Below, piece by piece: positions 8,812 to 19,024 of a stretch of DNA of 57,335 nt. Source of the DNA: JAZKBN01 sp040388605 (GTDB lineage: Bacteria; Bacteroidota; Bacteroidia; Cytophagales; Flexibacteraceae); the NCBI GenBank assembly GCA_040388605.1, contig JAZKBN010000023.1:1-57335 (forward strand), given 5' to 3'. How positions within the stretch are numbered: position 1 is the first letter of the stretch; every line of letters starts with the position of its first letter. The notes under the pieces were generated by a model, which worked only from the letters and a program-made list of their open reading frames with translations, ran no database searches and had not been told where the DNA came from. The position numbers were made by a program, and so were the translations under genes.

Positions 8812-10103
8812 AGTTTATCGGGCACTGTATAATAACCGCGCTCCTGCGTTCTTTTCATAATTACCTTTCCGAACGCTTCTTCGGCCACCATATTACCCTT
8901 TTCAGGATTCAGGGCATTGGCCTTCGCAGCTGTTTTTTGATCATGGCTGAAGCTTTTTACTTCCGGTAAATCCATACGGAGGGAAAGCAGGGAGCTGGAA
9001 ATGCCCAATATTAAAAAGAAGGCCCAAATAATGCTGCGTTGCTTTTCCTTTGCAAACTCGAAGGCAAGCAGGTAAATAATGCCCATGGCCAGGAGGCTGT
9101 AAATGCGGTTGCGGTTGCCGAGGGCCAGTTCTTCGCCTATGTTAATGCGTCCGTAGGCAATTAACAGGCAGGTGGCAAGCAGGAAAGCAAGCATGGTTAA
9201 GAGGTACAGGTTTCTTTCCCAATATTTTCGGTATAGAAGATATACGAGCCAAAACACAGCAGCAATTCCGGCTAATCGAGCAGCAAATATGCTTGCTGAA
9301 CTCAATGCGGGGGAAAGGCGCTTGCGGCCCAAAAGGCTGCCAACATTTGTGAAAAAAAAGTTAAGTATGCGTTGCGGTTGGCTGAGCAGGATATGGATAT
9401 TGCTTTCCGGCCTGGGGTTATGCCAAAAGAACAGGGCTATGAAAACAGCAAAGCAAAGCAGCCAAGGCGCAATTAAGCGCCAACCGGTTTTGCGGTACAA
9501 CATTACAATAAGGCCGAAAGGGAGAATGAGCATGGCGCTGCCGCCTGTGCATATTCCTGCAAGAATAATCGGGATGCTCCATAAAATGCGCCTGCCTTCG
9601 GCTTTACATAAGATGTGCAAGACCCAAAAATTCAGGGTTAAAGAGCTTAGGTTTACCACTGCAGCCGTGCTCCAAAAGGTAACAGGGCGGTATTGCAATT
9701 GAAAAAGCAGCCATACGAAAGGTGCAAATGCAATGAGCTTAATATTGGCCTCAGCCCGGAAGCTCCGCCAAAGCAGGGCTGTGATTATGAGCAGGTTCAG
9801 GTTGCCGTAAAATTGCAGCCGGCTGAAATTTACTTTGCCGAAAAGCAAAATATCGAGCAGGAAAATAAGCTTGGGGAAAGCGGGGCGGTAATCGCCGAGG
9901 TTATGGGGGCGAAAAAGGGCTGCAAGACGGCTCGAAAACGTTGCGGAACTATCGAAAAAATCGAGAAAAAAATCAAGGATGAAGTAATAGTCATCGCCGA
10001 AAGGGTAGTTTACCGTATAGCTGAAAAAAAAGCAAAAGTATGCCGCAATCGGGGTGCCGAGGAGCAGGTACTGAAGCGGTTTTGAGCGTATGAAGGGCGG
10101 CAT
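8796..10103 (-). CDS. Hypothetical multipass membrane protein, GT-C-like
   Basis: The product (435 aa from the ATG at 10103; an upstream TTG at 10145 is less likely) has about ten hydrophobic segments. After the first span it carries an acidic loop, FGDDYYFILDFF, reminiscent of the first extracytoplasmic loop of GT-C-fold glycosyltransferases. The C-terminus is soluble. No named family is recognised. It lies 85 nt downstream of the TamB-like gene on the same strand, so they could be co-transcribed. Confidence 0.7.
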   Translation of the reverse strand: MPPFIRSKPLQYLLLGTPIAAYFCFFFSYTVNYPFGDDYYFILDFFLDFFDSSATFSSRLAALFRPHNLGDYRPAFPKLIFLLDILLFGKVNFSRLQFYGNLNLLIITALLWRSFRAEANIKLIAFAPFVWLLFQLQYRPVTFWSTAAVVNLSSLTLNFWVLHILCKAEGRRILWSIPIILAGICTGGSAMLILPFGLIVMLYRKTGWRLIAPWLLCFAVFIALFFWHNPRPESNIHILLSQPQRILNFFFTNVGSLLGRKRLSPALSSASIFAARLAGIAAVFWLVYLLYRKYWERNLYLLTMLAFLLATCLLIAYGRINIGEELALGNRNRIYSLLAMGIIYLLAFEFAKEKQRSIIWAFFLILGISSSLLSLRMDLPEVKSFSHDQKTAAKANALNPEKGNMVAEEAFGKVIMKRTQERGYYTVPDKLKQGP

Positions 10104-10188
10104 GAATAAGTATTGCAATACCCGGTTCGCTATAAGCAATGCCAACGGGTATGTAATAATCCGTTATTCAGGCGAAAGTAAAAAGGGC

Positions 10189-13100
10189 TTATTCTTTTTT
10201 AAGATCGGTTGCCCGGCTTTGGGGCTGCTTTTGCTCCTTGCCTTCATTGTCTTTAGGCTGCTCAAGCGGCGCTTCATCAGGCTTGGTGGGGCTCGATGAA
10301 TTTTCAACAGGTGCGGCCGGGGCCAAAATATTGGTTTTGCGTTTAAAAATATCGCCCAGGCGGTTAAAGCTTTGGGTATGCAAAATACTGAAAGAGGTGC
10401 TGCCGCTGCTTTGGCTGTTCAATGTGGTGGAAGATGTAACAACGTTCCTGTAGCTCATTTTTAAACGAAGCACACCGCTGCGTGTAAGCATGTATTCTAT
10501 GGTCCAGTCGCCAACAATGCTGGTGGCGGTAGCCTGGCTTTGCAAATTGGTAAAACCCCCGCTGCGGGCAATTCGGAAACGCCCGGTTTGGTAACCAAGG
10601 CCTACGTTTACGTTTTCGAAGCTGTTGAGATCTACATTTACATCTATACCTCCCCCTGCAGATTTTAAGATATTATTCAGCTGGCTGCTGATAAGCTCGC
10701 TGAAGCTGCTGCCTATGGCGCTGCCGCTGCCCGAGGTGCCCGCAAGCTGCCCCTGTGAGCTGTTATACAGGCTGCCCAGCATGAACATGGTGAACACCTG
10801 CATGCTGCGCTCCTGCTCGTTCAGCTGCATGCGAGATTCGAAGCTGGAAACCGATGGGCTGAGCACACCCGGATAGCCGTCTTTTATATGCACGCCATAC
10901 TGAATCTGCGGGTGCATAAGCTCACCGGTCAGGTTCAGGTTAACCTGAACGGGATAGTTTTTTGCAAGCTCCGGCAGGGTAAGCTGGTCTGCGTTTTCAA
11001 CAATGGGTTTCAGGCTTACGTTTTTCTCGTACAGGGCGTTAATGTTCAGCTGCCCCGCCAAGGGGTCTCCGCTCCAGGAAATGGTGCTGCCTGAAGCTAT
11101 TTTTATATCCTTGCTGATAACGTTGCCTATGCTGAGGGCGCCCATATCAAGCCCGTAGGTAAATTTATAAATGCCGCTGTTGAATACATATTGGCCCAGC
11201 AGGTTAAAATCGCCGCGGGTATCAAGGCCAAGCTTCAGGTTGCCGTGGCCCTGGCCAATAATGCGGTCGCCCGAGCGGCGGTTGAGCAATATTTCAGCCT
11301 TGGCTTCGGGGGTTACCTCTATGTTAAAATCAAGGGTAATGCCGCTGAGATCCACCTTCTTATTTAAGCTGTCTTTAAGCAACACTTCCCCTTCGCGCCG
11401 GTGATCGAAAAGGGTGATAAAGCTTTTCTTCTCTGTTGCTCCCTGGTTATCAAGCGGTATGTAAAGCAGGGTACCGTCTTCGGTTTTTACATTTGCTCTT
11501 ATTACCAAATCGCTGAAGGGGCCTTCCATTTTCAGGTCACCGCTGGCATTTACATCGCCGTAATACATGGTGCCGGGGGTTTCATAGGTGTTAAGCACCT
11601 TGAAACGGTTGAGGTCAGCGCTCAGGCTAACGCTCCAGTCTTCAAAATATTTATGGCGCAAAATGGCCTTGGTGAGCTTTGCGGTATGCTTGTTCACATC
11701 TTTCAGAACCAGGTTTTTTGCCGAAATATAATTAGGCCCGAAGCTGATAACATCTGAAAAAGTCCAGACCGTATTCAGGTAATCATAACGCATTCGGCCA
11801 TCGGTAATTTTTAAATCACCGGAAACTATTGGCTTGCTCAGGGTACCGGTAATATCAAGATCGCCATCAGCATAACCGCCCCAATCAGAAATAAGGCCTT
11901 TTAAAACCGGTTCCATAAGCACCATGCCTGCATTGCGAATGCTTGCCTTCAGCTCCAACGGCGATACTTCATCGTTCGGGTTATACCAGCCTGTAATTTT
12001 CAGGGTATTCACATCGGTACGCAGCAGGTCGGCATTCAGGCGGAGCTTGTTCTCATTAAAATCCCAGCTGCTGGTGGCAATAATGTTACCAATAAGGAAC
12101 TTGTCTGCCATGAGGTTGGTAAGCGCTATTTTACCGTGCACGCCGGGCGTTCCCATGGCAGAGCGTACATACAGGTTACCGTTCAGCATGCCGCTTAAAT
12201 TGCCGTCGAAGAGCGTGTTTAGGCTGGCAATGCTGAAATCTTCGATACGTACATTCACTGAATCAGAAGCCTGGGCCGAAGCAACGCCGGTAATTTTAAC
12301 AAACTGGCTGCTGTCGGTAATAACCATGTTCCTGAAATTAAAGGAATTACGGCTGTAGGTTACGCTGTTCTGCGGGCTGAAATGCCAATCTCTGTCAATG
12401 AGGCGCACCAAAGAGGGCTTCATACGCAGTACAAGGCTGTCGTGGAAGAAATTAAGGCCGCCGCGCAGGTTAATTTTATTATCTGATTTTGTTTGGGCAA
12501 TATCGGCGGTAAACTCAATCAGGTTGCCGTCCCATTCAAAATCGGTACGCAGGTTTTCAGTAGGGGCAAGGGTGCCGAGCTGCTGCTTATCTGAACGTAC
12601 ATACAATGAAGCCAGTACATCTGCGCTGTCGGCGGCTTTGCTGGCGCTGAAGTCTACTGAATTGGCATAAAAGGTTTCATCGGCATAGCGAACAGTATCT
12701 GCCTTAACCGTTAAGTTGGTTTGGGTATTCAGGCCCGATGTAAAATCTATATGAATATCTGTTTTATGGCTTAGGTATAAATCTGTGGCAAAGAGCTTGG
12801 TAAGCGGCGAAATGTCGTGCAGGCGGGCATCCAGGTTAATATTATAAGGCCTGCGCTTTTCATGGTGCAGGTGGCTGAACTCAGCATAGTGCAGGCGTTG
12901 CTGAAACTTGCCTTCTTCACCGGTAAACATGCGACCGAGGGCTTTCAGTAAATCAGGCACATCGTGCGATACTTCCTCGTAAGTAAAATTTCCTGCCGCT
13001 GTTAAATCGGCTACCGTGCTTCTGAATTTAATTTCGCGCTCACCGCCGGTACGATTCACCTCAAGGCTCATGCGAGGTACTTTAAGACTGCGGTTCCTGA

Positions 13101-14856
13101 ATGCTACAAAAGACTCATTCAGGAATGCTTTACCGGTTATATGATCAGGGTCCAGGCTTTCACCGCTGAAATCGGTTTCAAAGCTGCTGCTCAGGCGCAG
13201 TGGCTCGGCGCTGAAACCAAGCTCCTTCATATTGGCAGCAGCGTTTCCGGCAATGGTGAAAATGGTATTACCCGGCTTAATCTGCACAAGGCCGGCTATA
13301 TCTGCCACCAGGTTGGTGTCTGCCGAAGTAATATGCCCGGTAAGGCTGTTTTTACGAAAGGTTCCTTTTAAATCAAGTCCTTTGTAATTATAGCCCAAAA
13401 CGCCTATGGAATGAACCTGTGCTGTTACATTAAGGTCTGCCATTTCAGCTGCAAAACCGGTACCTTTTATAGTACCGTCCATATTAACGGTTTGCAAATC
13501 AGGTTGATCAAGAAAAGCGCCTAATTGAAAATGCTCGGTTTTCAGGCGACCTTCGTAAGCAGAAGCAGCACCGTTGGCAGTATCTAACCGCAGCTGAATA
13601 TCTGTATCGAAATTACCAAGAAGGGTTTTAAATGCACCTTCGGCCACAAAATCAGAAGGGAAACCTTTAAATGAGGCCTGCATTTCTATCTCTTTCAGCT
13701 TATTAAAGGCATCTAGCACAAAGCCGCTGCTGTATTGAGCCAGGTCTTCGGCAAAAACTTTGCTTTGCTTCAGCTGAATGGTCATGCTTGTACTTTCCCA
13801 TTCGGGCAAACCATTCATTTTAAATTCGCCAATCATGAGGTGGCTGTGCGTTCCAAAGCCTAAAGAAGCACCTGAAGACCGCAGCTTATCTACAGTACCG
13901 GTAAAGCGCCCGGTGAGCTTAGCCACATCGTGAAAGCTTTTAACCGATGGTGCAAAAAGCGCCAGGTCTTTTAAATCTACAGATGTACCCAGCATTCGCA
14001 GGTCCATTTTAACTGTTCGGTTGAAATCCGAAAAAGAGCCCCAGTTTTCGAAGCTGAACACAACCCGGTTGGCTATATGCGACTTACCAATGTCGGCATC
14101 AAGATTGGTGAGGCTCATTTCGTGCCTCGATGTTCGCAGGAAAGTATTGAGCTTATGTATGCGCAGGCGACTTGCACGCTCGGTAGTTCGCAGGTTGGTA
14201 ACCTGCATTTCAATGGTATCGGCCCGCTGGCGGAAGGCAGAAACGTGGGCATTCAGGCTGTCGAAAGTGGCATGGTAATAATCGAATCCGTCACGAATGC
14301 TGTCTTCACCTTGGTCATCCATGGTGAAACGGGCATTATCAAGAAATACATTGTTGATTGAAAATACAGAAGGGTTGGGGTTCGCAACCGTTACTGTATC
14401 GCCGGGAGTGGCGGTGAGGTTGGTAATGGCATCAACAAATTCGCTCAGGTTAATGTGGCCGGTTGTGCTGTCGGTAACCATTAAAACATCGGCCTCGGTG
14501 AGCACGGCCTCGTCAAGCACTACACGGTGACGAAAGAGCGTAGGCAAATCGAAATTCACGGTAATGCGCTTCACGTGAATCATGGGGCGGTTCTTGGTAT
14601 CGTGCACGTTTACGTTGTACAGTACCAGCCTGTCGAGCCATGAAATGCTGACCTCGCCAATTTTTATGGGGTAATGAAGCTGAGCGCTGATGCTTTCGGC
14701 AAAGTAATTCACCATGTAGGTTTGCACCCATGGCAGGTTAATGGCACCCAGCAGCAGCAGAAAAACTATGAGCAGGCTTAATCCCGTTAAAATAGCGGCG
14801 CGGCCTGTCACTTTAATGACACGCTTAAGTCGCTGAATTATTTGGGGCTTTGTCAT
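10189..14856 (-). CDS. tamB: Translocation/assembly module TamB-like protein
   Basis: The 1555-residue protein has one N-terminal membrane anchor (about residues 17-40) followed by a very long stretch of short beta-strands typical of AsmA/TamB bridge proteins. The C-terminal about 400 residues show TamB (DUF490) features: repeated amphipathic strands, the segment around FNLLGQYVFNSGIYKFTYGL, and a Ser/Gly-rich region before the final strands. Such proteins span from inner toward outer membrane and act in outer-membrane protein insertion or lipid transport; the exact role in Bacteroidota is unproven. It ends in an acidic Pro-rich tail. The ATG at 14856 precedes a Lys/Arg-rich N-terminus. Confidence 0.85.
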   Translation of the reverse strand: MTKPQIIQRLKRVIKVTGRAAILTGLSLLIVFLLLLGAINLPWVQTYMVNYFAESISAQLHYPIKIGEVSISWLDRLVLYNVNVHDTKNRPMIHVKRITVNFDLPTLFRHRVVLDEAVLTEADVLMVTDSTTGHINLSEFVDAITNLTATPGDTVTVANPNPSVFSINNVFLDNARFTMDDQGEDSIRDGFDYYHATFDSLNAHVSAFRQRADTIEMQVTNLRTTERASRLRIHKLNTFLRTSRHEMSLTNLDADIGKSHIANRVVFSFENWGSFSDFNRTVKMDLRMLGTSVDLKDLALFAPSVKSFHDVAKLTGRFTGTVDKLRSSGASLGFGTHSHLMIGEFKMNGLPEWESTSMTIQLKQSKVFAEDLAQYSSGFVLDAFNKLKEIEMQASFKGFPSDFVAEGAFKTLLGNFDTDIQLRLDTANGAASAYEGRLKTEHFQLGAFLDQPDLQTVNMDGTIKGTGFAAEMADLNVTAQVHSIGVLGYNYKGLDLKGTFRKNSLTGHITSADTNLVADIAGLVQIKPGNTIFTIAGNAAANMKELGFSAEPLRLSSSFETDFSGESLDPDHITGKAFLNESFVAFRNRSLKVPRMSLEVNRTGGEREIKFRSTVADLTAAGNFTYEEVSHDVPDLLKALGRMFTGEEGKFQQRLHYAEFSHLHHEKRRPYNINLDARLHDISPLTKLFATDLYLSHKTDIHIDFTSGLNTQTNLTVKADTVRYADETFYANSVDFSASKAADSADVLASLYVRSDKQQLGTLAPTENLRTDFEWDGNLIEFTADIAQTKSDNKINLRGGLNFFHDSLVLRMKPSLVRLIDRDWHFSPQNSVTYSRNSFNFRNMVITDSSQFVKITGVASAQASDSVNVRIEDFSIASLNTLFDGNLSGMLNGNLYVRSAMGTPGVHGKIALTNLMADKFLIGNIIATSSWDFNENKLRLNADLLRTDVNTLKITGWYNPNDEVSPLELKASIRNAGMVLMEPVLKGLISDWGGYADGDLDITGTLSKPIVSGDLKITDGRMRYDYLNTVWTFSDVISFGPNYISAKNLVLKDVNKHTAKLTKAILRHKYFEDWSVSLSADLNRFKVLNTYETPGTMYYGDVNASGDLKMEGPFSDLVIRANVKTEDGTLLYIPLDNQGATEKKSFITLFDHRREGEVLLKDSLNKKVDLSGITLDFNIEVTPEAKAEILLNRRSGDRIIGQGHGNLKLGLDTRGDFNLLGQYVFNSGIYKFTYGLDMGALSIGNVISKDIKIASGSTISWSGDPLAGQLNINALYEKNVSLKPIVENADQLTLPELAKNYPVQVNLNLTGELMHPQIQYGVHIKDGYPGVLSPSVSSFESRMQLNEQERSMQVFTMFMLGSLYNSSQGQLAGTSGSGSAIGSSFSELISSQLNNILKSAGGGIDVNVDLNSFENVNVGLGYQTGRFRIARSGGFTNLQSQATATSIVGDWTIEYMLTRSGVLRLKMSYRNVVTSSTTLNSQSSGSTSFSILHTQSFNRLGDIFKRKTNILAPAAPVENSSSPTKPDEAPLEQPKDNEGKEQKQPQSRATDLKKE

Positions 14857-15214
14857 GCCGATGTAGCTGGAAAAAGACAGGCAATATAAGGCAAAAACGA
14901 AGGCTGAAGGCCGATTATTTTAGAAGGGCGAATATCGGGCCGGCAGGAATGCGTAAGCTGCCCGGCTATAGAAATCTGTTTATAGCAGAATAAGCCTGCC
15001 ATTTGGGAGTTGAAAAGGCATGATCTCAAAAACGCGGAAAATACCACATTCATTTCGGCATTAAACGCAAACAAATGCAGGAGCGTATAAATTTGGCCCT
15101 TAAAACCTAAAAACAAGGCTCAGGTCTTAAACATGCATACAGGCAAAACCGGCAGGGTTACAACAGGCGCTTAGCAATAATAATCAACCCTTTGTTTCCG
15201 CCGATATTAAAAGC
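14857..15214. other. 358-nt intergenic region, no feature seen
   Basis: This gap separates the sialate esterase stop from the TamB start on the minus strand. A TTG-initiated 87-codon frame overlaps the TamB ATG but has no coding character. I see no convincing hairpin or -7 box. Confidence 0.6.
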
Positions 15215-17212
15215 CTATTCCTTTCCGAATGTCTTCAGCTTAAAGTCATCAGTACGGAAAGGCACCATGGGCAGGCCGTCGCTGTTGTATAAATTGGCTC
15301 CTTTCGGGTTGTTTGCCCAGCCATACCTTACCGATGCCGGGGCGCCAACTGATTCAGAGCTTACAATAATCTTATTGCCCACAATATCAAGCCTGTCGGC
15401 TTTATACCATTTGGTGCCTTCGCCGGCAATGTAGATAATGGTTTCGCTGCCGTCTATATTCCGTATTTTTTCACCCTTGCCTACATTGTCGAATTCAAGG
15501 GTTACAACAGGCCCGTCAACACTCATGCTTTTGTAAGTGGGGCCTTCGGCAACAAGGTTCTTTTTGCCGTATAAATCTCGCAGGGCCAAATTAGCCAGCC
15601 TGTTGCCAACTTCCTCTTTGCGCTTAGGGTGAATGTTATCTGCCTCACCTAAATCTATAGCCACTGCAAGACCGGTATGCGGAACCGTTTTGGCAGTTTG
15701 GAACTGTGCATCACGAAGCTCTGCCCATTCGCTTTGCTCGGGCCCGGTTTGCAGGTCCATATAATTAGCCAGCTGCACTATGTAAAAAGGCATATCAGGG
15801 TTGCGGAATTGGCTGCGCCAATCGGCAATTAGGGCCGGAAGCAGCTTATAATATTGTGCGGCGCGACCTGCATTTTCTTCGCCCTGGTACCAAATGGTTC
15901 CCTTTACTGAAAAGCGGCTTATTGGGGCAATCATGCCATTATTCAGTACAGAGGGAGTTGTAGGCCAGCCCTTTTTTATATACATCTTTATTTCAGGCAC
16001 ATTGCGCTTAAAACCGGGAAGGTATTGCCAACTGCCCGACAGAGGCACATTTACCCTGCCATCTGTTATACATACATCAGGCCCTGCGCCAAAAACGCCG
16101 CCTTCGCTATGCATATCTTCTATCCGGATTAATATATCAATCTTATCGCTCTTTAGGGCCGATAACGGGATATTGTATTTACGAGGCTCATTCCAGCCGT
16201 GGGTGCTGCCTGCAAAGGTCCCGTTAATGAAGGTGCTGTCGTTATCGTCTATTTTGGCCAGCTTCAGGGTAAGGTTTCCGTGGTCTATATCTTTGGGCAG
16301 GGTAATTTGTTTATGCAGGAATAATATGCCGTCGAAATCTTTCAGCATTTGGGTTTCCCAATGCCCGGGTACATTCATGCCATCACGAAATTTTGAAAAA
16401 TCGCCCTTAAGAAACTCGGGTTTCGTATTAGGAACAAGCTCTTTATGGGCTTTAATATAGGCCTGCAATTTGCTCCTGCTTTCGGCAACTTTAAAATCAA
16501 CGTAGTCTGTATAAGATTTAAACTTACCGCTTTCATATTCTTTTATGGTGCTGTTGAACGGAGCAAAGTCTTTTAATGCGCCCTTGCTTGCCCAGGCTTC
16601 GGCAGGCGTACCGCCCCAATTGCTGCTTACTATACCAATAGTAATGTTGGTTTCTTTAAACAGCCTTTGCGCAAAAAAGTATGCCACCGCCGAAAAATGC
16701 GCTGCTGTGGCCGGGTTGCATCCTTTCCAGCCTTTTGAAACAATATTGCTTTGCTCGTTAAGATCGGCCTGCCTCTCCACTTTAATCATGCGAATGCCGG
16801 GGCTGTCTGACGCACGAATTATATGCTTGAAATCAGGACCCAGGTCTGCCAGGGTAAATTCCATATTGCTTTGTCCGCCGGCAAGCCAAACATCACCCAG
16901 CATAACATCGCTGAACTGAATGGTGTTAGATGCCATTATGGCCAATGTATATGGTCCGCCTTCAGGCATTGGCGGCAGCTTAACTTCCCAGTTCCCTTTG
17001 TTGTCGGCATTTGTTGTTCCGCTTTTGCCGTTCAGGGTTACTGTTACCCGCTCACCCCTGTCTGCCCAACCCCAAACTTTAAAAGCGGCGTTGCGCTGCA
17101 AAACCATGTGGGACGAAAACATGCCCGACACACTGACTGTGGCTGTAGCGGTATAGCACAAACCTGTTAACAGGGTAAAAATGATGGCTGCGAGCCCGGC
17201 TTTAAATCTCAT
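15215..17212 (-). CDS. Sialate O-acetylesterase (SGNH/SASA family)
   Basis: The enzyme removes O-acetyl groups from sialic acids or related glycans outside the cytoplasm. The 665-residue product begins with a signal peptide (ATG at 17212; hydrophobic segment then ATAT) and has a beta-sandwich N-terminal part. It contains the catalytic Ser block WLAGGQSNMEF, the block GIVSSNWGGTPAEAW, an inserted jelly-roll region (about 280-410), WYQGEENA, and the late block DNIHPKRKEEVGNRLA, which supplies the Asp/His. It is a lone gene without a nan or sus cluster in this window, so the physiological glycan is unknown. Confidence 0.92.
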   Translation of the reverse strand: MRFKAGLAAIIFTLLTGLCYTATATVSVSGMFSSHMVLQRNAAFKVWGWADRGERVTVTLNGKSGTTNADNKGNWEVKLPPMPEGGPYTLAIMASNTIQFSDVMLGDVWLAGGQSNMEFTLADLGPDFKHIIRASDSPGIRMIKVERQADLNEQSNIVSKGWKGCNPATAAHFSAVAYFFAQRLFKETNITIGIVSSNWGGTPAEAWASKGALKDFAPFNSTIKEYESGKFKSYTDYVDFKVAESRSKLQAYIKAHKELVPNTKPEFLKGDFSKFRDGMNVPGHWETQMLKDFDGILFLHKQITLPKDIDHGNLTLKLAKIDDNDSTFINGTFAGSTHGWNEPRKYNIPLSALKSDKIDILIRIEDMHSEGGVFGAGPDVCITDGRVNVPLSGSWQYLPGFKRNVPEIKMYIKKGWPTTPSVLNNGMIAPISRFSVKGTIWYQGEENAGRAAQYYKLLPALIADWRSQFRNPDMPFYIVQLANYMDLQTGPEQSEWAELRDAQFQTAKTVPHTGLAVAIDLGEADNIHPKRKEEVGNRLANLALRDLYGKKNLVAEGPTYKSMSVDGPVVTLEFDNVGKGEKIRNIDGSETIIYIAGEGTKWYKADRLDIVGNKIIVSSESVGAPASVRYGWANNPKGANLYNSDGLPMVPFRTDDFKLKTFGKE

Positions 17213-17458
17213 TATTTGCTTTTGCAATTGTACAGGTATTGGCCCGTAAAATTAACCCTAATCAAGGTTATAAATTCTTAGCACTAAAAATACAGCTACC
17301 CGGCAAAACTATATTCTGTTGAATTCAGTTTCGTGCCGAGGCGGGAGTTCATAAGCGCTAAGGCTGCAAAAATAAGATTTAAGCCCAATTAAAGGTTACT
17401 AATGCCAAAGAATACCCAAACTGCGGCAAAGCAGGGTTTGTGTACTTAGCCTGCGGGC

Positions 17459-17821
17459 TTACCATTTGTTGCCGTAATACACTTCAATTTCCTGTATTAA
17501 GTCGCCCTCAAGCCTTATGTATTCGGTATTGTGGAAGCGTTTGCCGTCGGCGGTAATGCAATCATAGCTTACATAGCCTTCATTACCGTCTGATACAATG
17601 CGGCCTATTTTAAAGGCCGGGGAAAGATCTGTCATGGCCCAGCATTTTTCAAAATATTCATCCTTTTCAAGCTCGGGATCATCGGGGCTGCTGAAAACGA
17701 GGTCTTCGCTCAGTAATTCTTCAAGGGTATTTTTATCGCCTGTTTCGTAGCAGGAAAGGTAGCGGGTAACAATGTCGGCGAAGCCGGTTTTTGGGGTGGT
17801 GGCAGTAGCAGGGTTTTGCAT
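17459..17821 (-). CDS. SnoaL/NTF2-like fold protein
   Basis: The 120-residue product, read from ATG 17821, fits a small NTF2-like cone fold: a helical start (FADIVTRYLSCYETGD), a motif LLSEDLVFSSPD, and C-terminal strands ending in EIEVYYGNKW. Such proteins are enzymes, binding proteins or scaffold domains with diverse ligands. The frame continues upstream to 17932 without plausible extra domain. No partner gene suggests a substrate. Confidence 0.75.
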   Translation of the reverse strand: MQNPATATTPKTGFADIVTRYLSCYETGDKNTLEELLSEDLVFSSPDDPELEKDEYFEKCWAMTDLSPAFKIGRIVSDGNEGYVSYDCITADGKRFHNTEYIRLEGDLIQEIEVYYGNKW

Positions 17822-17950
17822 GTTGTTTGGTATTAACAGGAATTCAGCCCGAATATTCAGGCTCAAAATATTAAACAAACTCCATGCCCTGCCAAAAACC
17901 GGGAATTCCGGAACCCATGCCCGGGCCCGCATCTTTTAAACCGGTACAGG

Positions 17951-18802
17951 CTAACGAATCCAGATTCCGGCACGAATACCAAGCTGCGGGGCCAGCAACA
18001 GGCTGCCGTAATGGTCTGCATCAGGTTGCAAAGACCAGGGGTTTTTTCTTAACCCGGCTTCTGTATCGCCCGGAATCGGAACAGCCTGGGTAATGCGGTG
18101 CGTGTATCGCCAACGCGGGCTGATACCCGCATAAAAATCGGCAAAAAGGCCGTACTCGTCCTGTATTTTGGCAAGCAGCCTGAATTCAGCCTGCAGCTTA
18201 AGCCCATATATAACCGCATTATATTCCATTGTATAGTTATACGTATCTTCCACGCTGTTGCCAATATTGTGTATGGTAGTTGTTTCGAAGCTAACCTTCC
18301 TGATATAAGCCTGCGCAGTAAAAGAAAAAGGAGCATCGGCCCTGAAGCCAAGACCTGTGTATCTGCGTACCCCTATTGCACCGTAATAGCTGCCGGCAAG
18401 GTTGCGGTAAACAGCTAATTCATCGGCCATAAAATAGCTGCCTTTACCAAGCTCGGTATAGGTACGGCCAAGGTATGGCTTATTACCAAAACTAAGCATG
18501 AGGGCATTGCGCGAATTACCCATCATGTGCTCGTAGGTGAGTACATTGTCGCCAACTATTAATTGGGTGGCATTAATGCAGAGCCAATGCCTGGGGAGCG
18601 GAACACGCATTACATAATCCTGCTCGCTGGGTAAGAAATTCAGGTAGGTTTTCCCGGGCGAAAACAATGCCCTTACATGGGCTACCGGGTTAATTCTGCG
18701 GTACCAGGGTACCGAAGAGCGTGAAGAAATGGTATTTTGGGCCCCCGATGTAAAGGCAATACCCAAAATAAGAAGAAGGCTGAATACGTAACGTTGGTGC
18801 AT
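17951..18802 (-). CDS. Hypothetical secreted, beta-rich protein
   Basis: The 283-residue product starts at ATG 18802 with a clear signal peptide ending near FTSGAQ. The mature part is rich in aromatic residues and alternating hydrophobic strands and ends in GIRAGIWIR, whose terminal strand resembles that of outer-membrane barrels. No family is recognised. A 7-bp hairpin lies upstream (18936-18957). It may be a small barrel or periplasmic protein; the function is unknown. Confidence 0.7.
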   Translation of the reverse strand: MHQRYVFSLLLILGIAFTSGAQNTISSRSSVPWYRRINPVAHVRALFSPGKTYLNFLPSEQDYVMRVPLPRHWLCINATQLIVGDNVLTYEHMMGNSRNALMLSFGNKPYLGRTYTELGKGSYFMADELAVYRNLAGSYYGAIGVRRYTGLGFRADAPFSFTAQAYIRKVSFETTTIHNIGNSVEDTYNYTMEYNAVIYGLKLQAEFRLLAKIQDEYGLFADFYAGISPRWRYTHRITQAVPIPGDTEAGLRKNPWSLQPDADHYGSLLLAPQLGIRAGIWIR

Positions 18803-18979
18803 GGCAAATCTCCTGAATGAAAAAAATACAGGCCAGGGCAAGGTAAACAATTGTATCTGAATTGAAAAAGCGCTGCATTTAACCTTCAGATGATTAATGA
18901 AGAAAACACCGGTGCAGAATTGCGACAATTCTTTTACCTGCTTAATTATTAGCAGGTTAAATTAAACCCATAAAAATGA

Positions 18980-19007
18980 AATAACAGGCCTTGCGAAGCC
19001 TGTTATT
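18980..19007 (-). terminator. Terminator of the GT4 glycosyltransferase gene
   Basis: A 10-bp perfect stem (18980-18989 with 18998-19007) lies 18 nt past the stop codon at 19025. On the minus strand it is followed by a T-rich stretch. Confidence 0.8.
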
Positions 19008-19024
19008 AATAATCTTTCCCGGAA

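Noticed and set aside
14853..15116. 87-codon minus-strand frame overlapping the TamB start by ATGA
   Set aside because: It needs a TTG start, has no coding character and no recognisable domain.
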